NCBI GenBank assembly: GCA_026415615.1
Contig: JAOAGT010000009.1
Coordinates: 1-42,932, forward strand
Direction: 5' to 3'
DNA length: 42,932 nucleotides
Source of the DNA: Thermoleophilia bacterium
Lineage (GTDB): Bacteria > Actinomycetota > Thermoleophilia > RBG-16-64-13
The stretch's first letter is position 1, and each line of letters begins with the position of its first letter. Positions 9,101-15,124 of the stretch are shown piece by piece. The translations under genes were made by a program, and so were the position numbers. Below the pieces are notes generated by a model. The model was not told the origin of the DNA. It worked only from the letters and a program-made list of their open reading frames with translations, and did no database searches.

Positions 9101-9301
9101 TTGCGGTTGGCTGGCCCCGAGGAGTTGCGCCAAATGCTGCAAAAGTACGGTGACTGGGTAATGCGGGAGACTCTTGCCGTAAGCTTGGAAATCACTCAGC
9201 CAGGCGAACTTGCCGGAAGTGCAGGCGCCCCTGGCTTCTACCGAGAGGACGTGAAGGTCAACGGGCTGCCTGTGACCATTGAGGTCAAGAAGGCTGGCTG
9301 A
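6104..9301 (+). CDS. ileS: Isoleucyl-tRNA synthetase
   Basis: The 1065-residue class I synthetase charges tRNA-Ile in the cytoplasm. The HIGH motif appears as GIHH at 58-61 within GPPTANGKPGIHH, and the KMSKS loop as KMSKR at 603-607. The editing domain (about 190-390) contains TTTPWTL and the GTGIVHIAPAFGADD block. Cysteine pairs (CPRCG, CWRC, CPQCG) are typical of the family. An anticodon-binding helical domain and a long C-terminal region follow; the overall length and sequence feel like the larger, eukaryote-like IleRS clade often linked to mupirocin tolerance, which is inference. ATG 6104 follows AGGAGGG at good spacing. Expression is controlled by the T-box upstream. Confidence 0.97.
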   Translation: MAGIYRPVDAGQNFPALEERILNWWKERRIFEKSLELREGAPEWVFYEGPPTANGKPGIHHVLARIFKDLYPRYKTMRGYYVGRKAGWDCHGLPVELEIERELGIEHKEQIEAYGVAEFNRLCRQSVTAYVEDWNRLTERIGMWLDLENPYMTMTDDYIESVWWILSEFAKQGLLYEGYKVVPYCPRCGTALSSHEVALGYQLVTDPSVYVRFPVLGADDEVERDSEGRPVNLLIWTTTPWTLISNVAAAVGPDIQYARASLGNECFILAADLVKAVLGEQAVIEETFPGSSLVGLRYRPPYQFVKPAKPAWRVIAGDFVATDEGTGIVHIAPAFGADDMAVGQANDLPIIMPVDEEARFTAEITPWAGLFVKDADPHIMDDLEARGLLLARQPYEHNYPFCWRCDTPLIYYAKTSWYVKTTARKEQILAANEEVTWYPDHLKHGRFGKWLENNVDWSLSRDRYWGTPLPVWRCPNGHDTVVGSRAELSQLAGRDLSGLELHRPYVDEVVISCPQCGAEGRRIEAVIDAWFDSGSMFVAQWHYPFENQEMFHKRFPADFICEAIDQTRGWFYSLLAVSALLTGHTCYRNVLCLGHILDSEGRKMSKRLGNVVDPWTVLNKQGADALRWYLFTVSSPWFPRRFGPENVDEVLRKFILTLWNTYSFYTLYANIDEFNPAKHTAPVPERALMDRWILSELQLLVKRVTAELDTYDAFAAGRAIAEFVDELSNWYVRRSRRRFWKSEADVDKISAYLTLYECLVTLSKLLAPFTPFLAEEIYQNLVAEHDPSAPESVHLVDWPVADETLIDEDLSFRMGVARRVVNLGRAARNAAQIKTRQPVQRVVVACSQEERAALESLAAVVADELNVKAVEYVESPGELVTYVVKPNYRTLGPRFGKDMPKVAQAVAALAPDEAGERLANGLSVTVTVDGVQHELAPEDLVVEVHQREGYQVEREGKLVVALSTELTPELLQEGLARELIHHVQNTRKAADFQIEDRIHLRLAGPEELRQMLQKYGDWVMRETLAVSLEITQPGELAGSAGAPGFYREDVKVNGLPVTIEVKKAG

Positions 9302-9315
9302 ACCTGGCGGCAGGG

Positions 9316-10032
9316 CTAGTTAGAGTCTGGCACCAGGCTGGTAGAGGTCTGGTAAGGATCTGGCGCAAGGGTGGTAGAGGTCCGGTAAGCCTGGATGGCC
9401 TGGTAGGCCTGCCGTAGGAGGGTTTGTTTGTCGGCAGGGACTGCTTGTAGGCCTTGTTCCAGTATGGCAAGGGCCTCGTCGTTCCTCCCTTGGCGCCAGA
9501 GTAGTTCTGCCAGATTGCAGTAGGGTTGAGGCAGGCCGGGGTCGTCAGCGATGGCCCGGCGATAGGCTTGCTCGGCCCCCTTGGGGTTTCCCATATCGCG
9601 CAAAGTGTTCCCCAGGCGGTTGCGCAACACGGCGTCTTCCTTTATAGCAAGCATTTCTTCGTACAGCTCAACCGCCTGCTCAAACAGTCCCAAGTTGTAG
9701 TAGGCGAGAGCCAGCTTACGCTTGAGGTTGATATCTTCCGGTGCAGCTGCGACGGCCGCCTCCAGGCGCGGAAGTAATGCCTCCCACTGATCCCGAGAGG
9801 GCTGTACGCGGCCCGGGGTGGGAGAGACAGTGGGCGGGGTCGAAATGACCGTCACAACCACCGAAGTTCTGTCTCCCGTCCCCTTATTTGCCGGAGTCTT
9901 GTCCTTGGAACCTGCTGCATTTAGAAGGTGGACGGCGACAAGCACTGCAGCAACGATGACCAGAGCCACCCCTGAGGCCAGAAGATGGCGTCGCGATGGG
10001 TGGAAAAGAGCCGTACCGCGTCGGCCGTTCAC
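9316..10032 (-). CDS. Membrane-anchored TPR protein
   Basis: I take GTG 10032 as the start (238 residues) because it forms a GTGA overlap with the lipid kinase stop; the open frame continues to 10167 but that part lies over the kinase gene. A single transmembrane helix (about residues 18-36) precedes a Thr/Pro/Ser-rich linker. Tetratricopeptide repeats then run from about residue 80 to 210 (LALAYYNLGLFEQAVELYEEML; LGNTLRDMGNPKGAEQAYRRA; LAELLWRQGRNDEALAILEQ). These suggest a scaffold on the outer face of the membrane. The last 22 residues are a duplicated 11-residue unit (YRTSTTLAPDP / YQTSTSLVPDS). The gene converges on ileS with only 14 bp between stops, and no terminator is visible there. 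Confidence 0.8.
   Translation of the reverse strand: MNGRRGTALFHPSRRHLLASGVALVIVAAVLVAVHLLNAAGSKDKTPANKGTGDRTSVVVTVISTPPTVSPTPGRVQPSRDQWEALLPRLEAAVAAAPEDINLKRKLALAYYNLGLFEQAVELYEEMLAIKEDAVLRNRLGNTLRDMGNPKGAEQAYRRAIADDPGLPQPYCNLAELLWRQGRNDEALAILEQGLQAVPADKQTLLRQAYQAIQAYRTSTTLAPDPYQTSTSLVPDSN
9327..9392. repeat. 33-bp tandem duplication in TPR gene 3' end
   Basis: Two adjacent 33-bp units (9327-9359 and 9360-9392) differ at a handful of positions and share the block GGTGGTAGAGGT / GCTGGTAGAGGT. They are in frame and encode the two 11-residue repeats at the C-terminus of the TPR protein. Confidence 0.8.
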
Positions 10033-10901
10033 GGCACCACTACCGGCAGGGCGCAGGGCCGGACTCTTACTGTCGCCGGGATTTTGCCGGCCAGTTCTCC
10101 GTCGGTCTGGATCCATATTTCGTTGTCGTACAGAGGTTCTAGAACGGCTTCTTTGCCTCGTACACACACGACATGGGGGTCCCGCAAGTGAAGTCCTGCT
10201 GGAACCCTCATCCAGAAGACGGCCAGGCTCGGCCGCGTAGTTCCCGTAAAGATCAACATGTCCAACAGACCGTCGAACGGATCGGCGGAGGGTGTAAGAG
10301 TCAGGCTGCCAGCATACCGACGAGCGTTGCTAGCTACAAAGAAGGTGGCTTGATATTCCCTTTCTTGTAAGCGCACCAAGAAAGGTATTGGTGGCTTTGC
10401 CACTATATTCCGAAATCCTGTTGCAACAAAGGCGAGCTCACGCAAGTACCGCTTTGCCGTTGGCTGTATGCGCTTCACAGTAAGAGCGTCTATCCCCGCA
10501 CCGACCATCAATAAGAAGACACGCTCGTTAACCTGGCCCAGGTCAAGAAAAGCGATTTTCTTTTGGAGCAAGACTCTGCAGGCCAAAGTCACTTCGCGAG
10601 GGATGCCCAACTCTTGAGCCGTGACGTTTACTGTCCCGGCGGGAATGATGCCCAAGGCCGCCGGGGTTCCCACCAGGCCATTGGCAACTTCGTTCACTGT
10701 GCCGTCTCCTCCAACTGCTACAACAACCTCGTTCGAGAAGGCCACCTCGCGGGCTTTGGCTGTTGCATGGCCGGGACTAAAGGTGGGAAAAAGTTCAGCC
10801 TGGAGCCCTTGATTCGCTAGGTAGCGCGCAGCTGTTAGGGCTGCGTTCTTGGCTTGTCCGCGTCCGGCGGAGGGATTGTAGATGAGCGCAAAGCTAGCCA
10901 T
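10029..10901 (-). CDS. Diacylglycerol/lipid kinase family protein (YegS/BmrU type)
   Basis: The 290-residue protein belongs to the DAGK catalytic family. The N-terminus FALIYNPSAGRGQAKN is the nucleotide-binding start, VAVGGDGTVNEVANGL is the GGDGT signature (about residue 65), and GIIPAGTVNVTAQELGIP matches the family GT-N-D/F-A block. The C-terminal beta-sandwich (DPFDGLLDMLIFTG) is also typical. Such enzymes phosphorylate diacylglycerol or other membrane lipids with ATP. I choose ATG 10901, which overlaps the end of the PHP gene by eight bases; an upstream in-frame start would add 11 residues inside that gene. Its stop is fused with the TPR start (GTGA). The lipid substrate cannot be told from sequence. 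Confidence 0.87.
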   Translation of the reverse strand: MASFALIYNPSAGRGQAKNAALTAARYLANQGLQAELFPTFSPGHATAKAREVAFSNEVVVAVGGDGTVNEVANGLVGTPAALGIIPAGTVNVTAQELGIPREVTLACRVLLQKKIAFLDLGQVNERVFLLMVGAGIDALTVKRIQPTAKRYLRELAFVATGFRNIVAKPPIPFLVRLQEREYQATFFVASNARRYAGSLTLTPSADPFDGLLDMLIFTGTTRPSLAVFWMRVPAGLHLRDPHVVCVRGKEAVLEPLYDNEIWIQTDGELAGKIPATVRVRPCALPVVVP

Positions 10902-11772
10902 TCTCAGGCTGAGGGCCGTGGTCGCTCTTGCCACAATCTGTGGGCAGTGGTCGCTTTTCCAACATCACCGGGCTTGAAGGGTTTGGAAGCGCGGAAGGGC
11001 GTAGAAGCACGTACTCTCTGTACCCTGCCTGTTTGGCAAGTTGGAGGGCCCGAGCAAAGTCTGCGCCTACCTCTGAGGGGTCATGGGCGTCGGAACCAAA
11101 AGTTATGGGCACCCCGTGCTCGTTGAGGCGGCGGAGTATGTCAAGACCGGGATAAGGCTCGCGCGCCGGCCGCCGGAGTCCGGCAGTGTTTATCTCTACT
11201 ACGACGCCGGCGCGCGCGACACGCCCGGCCAGCGCATCAAGCTCTTTGTCTAAGGGACGATTTGGGCGGTGGCCAAACTTCTTCATGAGGTCAAGGTGGC
11301 CAAGAATGGTAAAGAGTCCCGTCTCAGCCGCGTCCCCGACCAACTCCAGGTATTCCACCCATAGGTCATCTATGTCCTCAAACTGATACCGAGCAATTTG
11401 CCGCGGGTCGTCAAATCCCCAGTCGCCAAGGTGATGGACCGATCCAATCACGTAGTCAAAGGGGTAGGACTCAAGAAGATCTTTTACCTCATAGATCGTG
11501 CTCGGTCGATAATCGGCTTCGATGCCAAGGAGCACAAAGCCGGGAAACTGTTTCTTTAGCTGCTGGATTTCTGCCACGTAGTCCGGGAGCTCATCTATTG
11601 ACATGGATAGCGCGGGGTCCCGAACAGGAAGCAAAGGCAGGTGGTCGGCGATGCCGAGCGCTATCAGCCCCCGCGAACGAGCCTCGATCACATAGTCGGC
11701 AGGGGATCCGCTGGCGTGGCCGCAGCGGAAGGTATGGGTGTGGTAATCGGGCAGAGGGAGGTTGGCTGTCAT
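10894..11772 (-). CDS. PHP-family phosphatase, histidinol-phosphatase-like
   Basis: The 292-residue PHP-domain metalloenzyme has the full set of metal ligands: HTHT at 11-14, GIADH (about 40-44), GIEADY, GSVHH (about 120), GHLDL (about 168) and GSDAHDPSEVG near the C-terminus. The FRCGHA extension after HTHT is typical of HisK/HisJ-type histidinol-phosphate phosphatases, which carry out the penultimate step of histidine synthesis. No other his genes are near, so a more general phosphoesterase role remains possible. Its ATG overlaps the dtd stop by one base (TGATG, 11770-11774), so it should be translated by coupling. Confidence 0.82.
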   Translation of the reverse strand: MTANLPLPDYHTHTFRCGHASGSPADYVIEARSRGLIALGIADHLPLLPVRDPALSMSIDELPDYVAEIQQLKKQFPGFVLLGIEADYRPSTIYEVKDLLESYPFDYVIGSVHHLGDWGFDDPRQIARYQFEDIDDLWVEYLELVGDAAETGLFTILGHLDLMKKFGHRPNRPLDKELDALAGRVARAGVVVEINTAGLRRPAREPYPGLDILRRLNEHGVPITFGSDAHDPSEVGADFARALQLAKQAGYREYVLLRPSALPNPSSPVMLEKRPLPTDCGKSDHGPQPENG

Positions 11773-12362
11773 CAGCTAGACCTGGGTGAAGGGTCTGGGG
11801 TGAGCGGGAGGGAGGGCGCGGGGGGCGCGCCTGCGGCGCGCCCCCCGCGCCTAGGCTGTTCCAGCACTTCGCTATCAACCAATATGGTGTAGGGCCCATC
11901 ATTTACCAACGACACCACCATGTGAGCTCCAAACCTCCCTGTTGCCGTAGGCACGCCCAAATCCCTAAGAGCCCGGCAAAATTCTTCCACCATAGCTTCG
12001 GCTTGTTCTGGGTCGGCAGCATCCGAAAATGAGGGTCGCCGTCCGCGGCGATAGTCGGCGTAAAGCGTGAACTGGCTGATCACCAACGCTGAGCCTCCGG
12101 TGTCTAGGAGGGACAAGTTTGACTTGCCCTCGCTATCGGGAAAGATACGCAAGTTTGCCACTTTGGCGGCCATTTCTCTGGCTAATAGAGCACCTCTGTT
12201 AGGCAGCCTAGCTTGCTCGTTGCCTTCCAAAGTATCGTCTCTTTCCAAGGTATCGTCTCTACCCACCCCCACAAAGAGCAAGAGGCCAGGTCCGATCTTG
12301 GCGATCAGCTCACCGCCTACAGTAACCTCTGCCCTACTCACACGCTGCAACAGCACACGCAT
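11772..12362 (-). CDS. dtd: D-aminoacyl-tRNA deacylase with insertion and hairpin-derived tail
   Basis: The protein removes D-amino acids from mischarged tRNA. It has [15 protein letters not shown] at the start, SQFTLYAD at 96-103 and the NDGPYTI block at 154-160 that provides the chiral-proofreading Gly-Pro. At 196 residues it is about 50 longer than usual. Two things explain this: an insertion around residues 36-60 that includes a tandem duplication [12 protein letters not shown], and a C-terminal tail of about 27 residues ([18 protein letters not shown]...) read from the GC-rich palindrome at 11815-11851. The start lies two bases after the mtaB stop and the stop overlaps the next ATG, so the frame is under coupling pressure. 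Confidence 0.92.
   Translation of the reverse strand: MRVLLQRVSRAEVTVGGELIAKIGPGLLLFVGVGRDDTLERDDTLEGNEQARLPNRGALLAREMAAKVANLRIFPDSEGKSNLSLLDTGGSALVISQFTLYADYRRGRRPSFSDAADPEQAEAMVEEFCRALRDLGVPTATGRFGAHMVVSLVNDGPYTILVDSEVLEQPRRGGRAAGAPPAPSLPLTPDPSPRSS
11815..11851. repeat. Perfect 17-bp GC palindrome inside dtd 3' end
   Basis: Left arm GGCGCGGGGGGCGCGCC (11815-11831), loop TGC (11832-11834), perfectly complementary right arm (11835-11851). The inner ten bases GGGGCGCGCC are identical to the arm of the hairpin at 33038-33047. It is translated in frame as part of the dtd tail. Confidence 0.9.
12225..12260. repeat. 18-bp tandem duplication in dtd
   Basis: Units 12225-12242 and 12243-12260 are 17/18 identical (TTCCAAAGTATCGTCTCT and TTCCAAGGTATCGTCTCT). 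Read on the minus strand they encode the doubled RDDTLE in the N-terminal half of dtd. Confidence 0.9.
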
Positions 12363-12364
12363 GA

Positions 12365-13735
12365 CTACTCCAGTCTTATGATTGTCCCGCTAAGGCGGCG
12401 GTCCGGCAGCTCACTGTCCAGCCTCACCCAGGCAAAACGGTTCACGTAAACATCCTTGTCCACCGCCGGAATCACCACGGGCAAGTAGTTGCCCGTTAGC
12501 GCGATATAAGGCCCGCCGGGACGCGTCTCCTCCAGAATAAGGGCCTTCTGCACAGATCCCAAGAGTCTCGTGCGAAACTCGGCCTTTTTGCGCTCCGCGA
12601 GCTGCCTTAACCTTTCGCTTCGTTCATGAACTACCGCCGGAGGTATCTTCGGCTGCATAGCTGCGGCCAGGGTGCCCGGGCGGTCACTGTAGGCAAACAC
12701 ATGTAGGTAGGTAAGAGGAGACTCTGCCACAACAGCAATGGTCTCGGCGAACTCCTCATCTGTTTCTCCCGGGAATCCCACTATTACATCGGCTCCTATC
12801 GCGGCGTCAGGGAAGCGAGCAGCAATTGTCTTAACAACCGCTAAGTACGTTTCCGCCCGATACGGCCTATTCATACGAATAAGCACCGAATCGGCTCCAC
12901 TTTGAAGCGGAACGTGAAAATGATGAGCCACCCGTTCTCCACCGCTCTCAAGCACAGAAAGTAAGTCCTCAGTTACTTCAAGCGGCTCAATGGAACTCAA
13001 GCGCAGGCGCTCAACTTGAGTAGACTCAAGCAGGTCCCGGATCAAGTCGCCGAGAGTTCCCTCCCCGCTGTCTTTCCCCCAGCTGCCCAGGTCAATACCA
13101 GCAAGCACGATTTCCCTGTAGCCCGAATCTGTCAACAAACGGACCCGCCTTATTACTTCACTGCGCGGCATGCTGCGGGCTGGGCCCCGAGCTTGCGGAA
13201 CAATGCAGTAGCTACATCTCGAGTTGCAGCCTGTTTGGATTTTTAGGAAGGCTCTAGTATGCCCTGGGACGCGCGCAAACTCCTCGCTTTCAAACTGCGG
13301 CCGTTCGGGAAAAGAAGCCACGCACGTCTCCTTACTGCCCTTGTATGGCCGTCCATCTAGCTTGCTCGCGAGGAACGCGGGTAAACGGTACTTGTCGATG
13401 TTTCCCAGAACCAGGTCTACCTCTGGCATTTCAGATAACGCTTGGGCGTTTACTTGTGCGTAGCACCCTGTAGCCACCACAAGGCAGTGAGGATCCATAC
13501 GCTTGGCCTGCCGAATCTGGCGACGGCAGTCGTGTTCGCTTCGGGCCGTTACGGCGCAGGTGTTGATCACCCGCACGTCAGCAGGTTGGTTCCAATCTAC
13601 CAGGCAAAAACCGTGCTTGGCCAAGGCAGCTTGCATCTCCGTGGTCTCGCACTGGTTAACCCGGCAGCCTACAGTGCGGAAAGCCACTCGATATTTAGCA
13701 GTGGATGTATTCTTGGTGCACGACATCGACAACAT
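12365..13735 (-). CDS. mtaB: tRNA t6A37 methylthiotransferase (MtaB/YqeV family)
   Basis: This 456-residue radical SAM methylthiotransferase adds a methylthio group to t6A37 of tRNAs. The N-terminal UPF0004 domain shows the three cluster cysteines in [18 protein letters not shown] and VATGCYAQ. The radical SAM cluster motif is CNSRCSYC (CxxxCxxC), followed by the SSIEPLEV and HVPLQSGAD blocks. The C-terminal TRAM-like domain ends in [10 protein letters not shown]. The RV-NQ-ET N-terminus and 440-460 length favour MtaB over MiaB or RimO. I use ATG 13735; a TTG one codon earlier and ATG 13726 are alternatives, and none has a good ribosome-binding site. It leads the operon with dtd, PHP, lipid kinase and TPR genes. 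The divergent gap 13736-13860 shows no clear promoter. Confidence 0.9.
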   Translation of the reverse strand: MLSMSCTKNTSTAKYRVAFRTVGCRVNQCETTEMQAALAKHGFCLVDWNQPADVRVINTCAVTARSEHDCRRQIRQAKRMDPHCLVVATGCYAQVNAQALSEMPEVDLVLGNIDKYRLPAFLASKLDGRPYKGSKETCVASFPERPQFESEEFARVPGHTRAFLKIQTGCNSRCSYCIVPQARGPARSMPRSEVIRRVRLLTDSGYREIVLAGIDLGSWGKDSGEGTLGDLIRDLLESTQVERLRLSSIEPLEVTEDLLSVLESGGERVAHHFHVPLQSGADSVLIRMNRPYRAETYLAVVKTIAARFPDAAIGADVIVGFPGETDEEFAETIAVVAESPLTYLHVFAYSDRPGTLAAAMQPKIPPAVVHERSERLRQLAERKKAEFRTRLLGSVQKALILEETRPGGPYIALTGNYLPVVIPAVDKDVYVNRFAWVRLDSELPDRRLSGTIIRLE

Positions 13736-13860
13736 CAAGAATGCCGAACAGGACTAAGAGAACGACCGGTGTGAAGCGCGACCAACATGATGGGCAGGAT
13801 GTTAGCATATAGGGTGGCTGCCTCCGTGCGGGCAGGGTTGATCGCAGTTTGTGGGGAATC

Positions 13861-14316
13861 GTGAACTTCTTGCGTTCGCTACTACGCCGGGATCGGGTCA
13901 CCGGTCAGGCGGTACGCTTTGTCATTGTAGGGCTGCTCAACACGTTGGTGGATTTGGGCGCCTTCTATTTGCTCACCTTGATTCCGGGGATGCCCACCGT
14001 TGCCGCCAAGGCTCTGTCCTACATACTTGGCATCTGCAACAGCTTCGTCTGGAATAAACTATGGACTTTTCGGGCTTGGGACTCACACCGCGGAAGGCGC
14101 GAGTTCGCTGTTTTCTTTGCGGTTAACATGCCTCCGTTCTTGGTAAATGTGATTGTATTTAGTTTGCTCGGCATTTGGATTGGCTCGGGCAGCCAGTGGG
14201 TGAGAATGAGCAAAGCTTTTGCGGCTGCCGTAGTGTCAGTGGCCTGGAACTTCCTTGGTAGTCGCTACCTTGCTTTTAGGCATACGGCACTAAGGAAGCC
14301 AGCAGGAAAGGACTAG
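13861..14316 (+). CDS. GtrA-family membrane protein (lipid-linked sugar flippase)
   Basis: The 151-residue protein has four predicted transmembrane helices and the GtrA signature: FVIVGLLNTLVDLGAFYLL near the start and a final WNFLGSRYLAFR. GtrA proteins are thought to move polyprenyl-phosphate-linked sugars across the membrane. The start is uncertain: GTG 13861 follows GGGGA closely, while TTG 13849 would add four residues. It is followed one base later by a GT2 glycosyltransferase, then by a GT-C-like membrane protein, which together match the three parts of a Gtr-type glycosylation system. Confidence 0.85.
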   Translation: MNFLRSLLRRDRVTGQAVRFVIVGLLNTLVDLGAFYLLTLIPGMPTVAAKALSYILGICNSFVWNKLWTFRAWDSHRGRREFAVFFAVNMPPFLVNVIVFSLLGIWIGSGSQWVRMSKAFAAAVVSVAWNFLGSRYLAFRHTALRKPAGKD

Positions 14317-14317
14317 T

Positions 14318-15124
14318 ATGGCGCAGTCTTTCGCCCCTCGATTCTCGATTGTGGTGCCGGTGCATAACGAGGCGGAGTGTCTTGCTGCCGAAATCGCAGA
14401 GCTTACGCGTGACCTTGAAGCTCGGAAGGTCACTGACTTCGAACTTTTGCTCGCGGAGAATGGGAGTACCGACAGCACGGGGGAAATTGCTGAGCAGCTT
14501 GCTGCCGGGGACCCGAGGATCAAGGTTCTCAGGCTCCCGTTTGCTGATTACGGCGCGGCTATGAAGGCGGGCATGCTGGCGGCCCAAGGGGCTATGGTGG
14601 TCAACTTTGATATTGATCTACACGATGTGGACTTTATGTTGAAGGCCGCCAGCCTACTAGAAGAAGCGGATACAGGCCGCGAATCATCTGTAGGCGCTGG
14701 GGTTGGCGAAGCACGAAGGCTGGGCCAGGCTCCCCAACCAGGCATCGTTGTGGGCAGTAAATTGGTTAGAGGAGCACAGGATCGCCGCTCGTTTGTGCGG
14801 CATGTGATCTCCTGGGGCTTTACTATCATCCTGCGAGTTCTCTTCGATCCTCATATGGATGACACTCATGGGATGAAAGTTGTGCGCCGCGAGGTAGTGC
14901 AAGCCTATGCCCCGTCCACCATCATGACGACTGATCTTTTTGATACTGAGCTGATCATTCGAGCGCGGCGCGGCGGAGTAGCTGTGCTAGCTCTTCCAGT
15001 CACAGTGGAGGAGAAAAGGAAACCTCGTTCTTCCATAGCGCGTCGTATACCACGTACAATTAAGAACTTGGTGAAGTTGCGTCTTGCGTTGTGGAAGGAG
15101 AGGAAAGCTGGAGCTGGACTCTAG
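14318..15124 (+). CDS. Family 2 glycosyltransferase (dolichyl/polyprenyl-phosphate sugar synthase-like)
   Basis: The 268-residue GT-A protein begins FSIVVPVHNEAECLAAEI (about residues 9-26), followed by LLAENGSTDSTGEIAE and the metal-binding VNFDIDLHD (DxD type, about 92-100). It has no strong transmembrane segments. This layout fits enzymes that move a sugar from a nucleotide sugar to polyprenyl phosphate on the inner leaflet. The residue run around 122-145 (ESSVGAGVGEARRLGQAP) is an unusual loop. ATG 14318 starts one base after the GtrA stop, with AAAGGA upstream. The 3' end overlaps the next open frame by about 40 bp. Confidence 0.85.
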   Translation: MAQSFAPRFSIVVPVHNEAECLAAEIAELTRDLEARKVTDFELLLAENGSTDSTGEIAEQLAAGDPRIKVLRLPFADYGAAMKAGMLAAQGAMVVNFDIDLHDVDFMLKAASLLEEADTGRESSVGAGVGEARRLGQAPQPGIVVGSKLVRGAQDRRSFVRHVISWGFTIILRVLFDPHMDDTHGMKVVRREVVQAYAPSTIMTTDLFDTELIIRARRGGVAVLALPVTVEEKRKPRSSIARRIPRTIKNLVKLRLALWKERKAGAGL

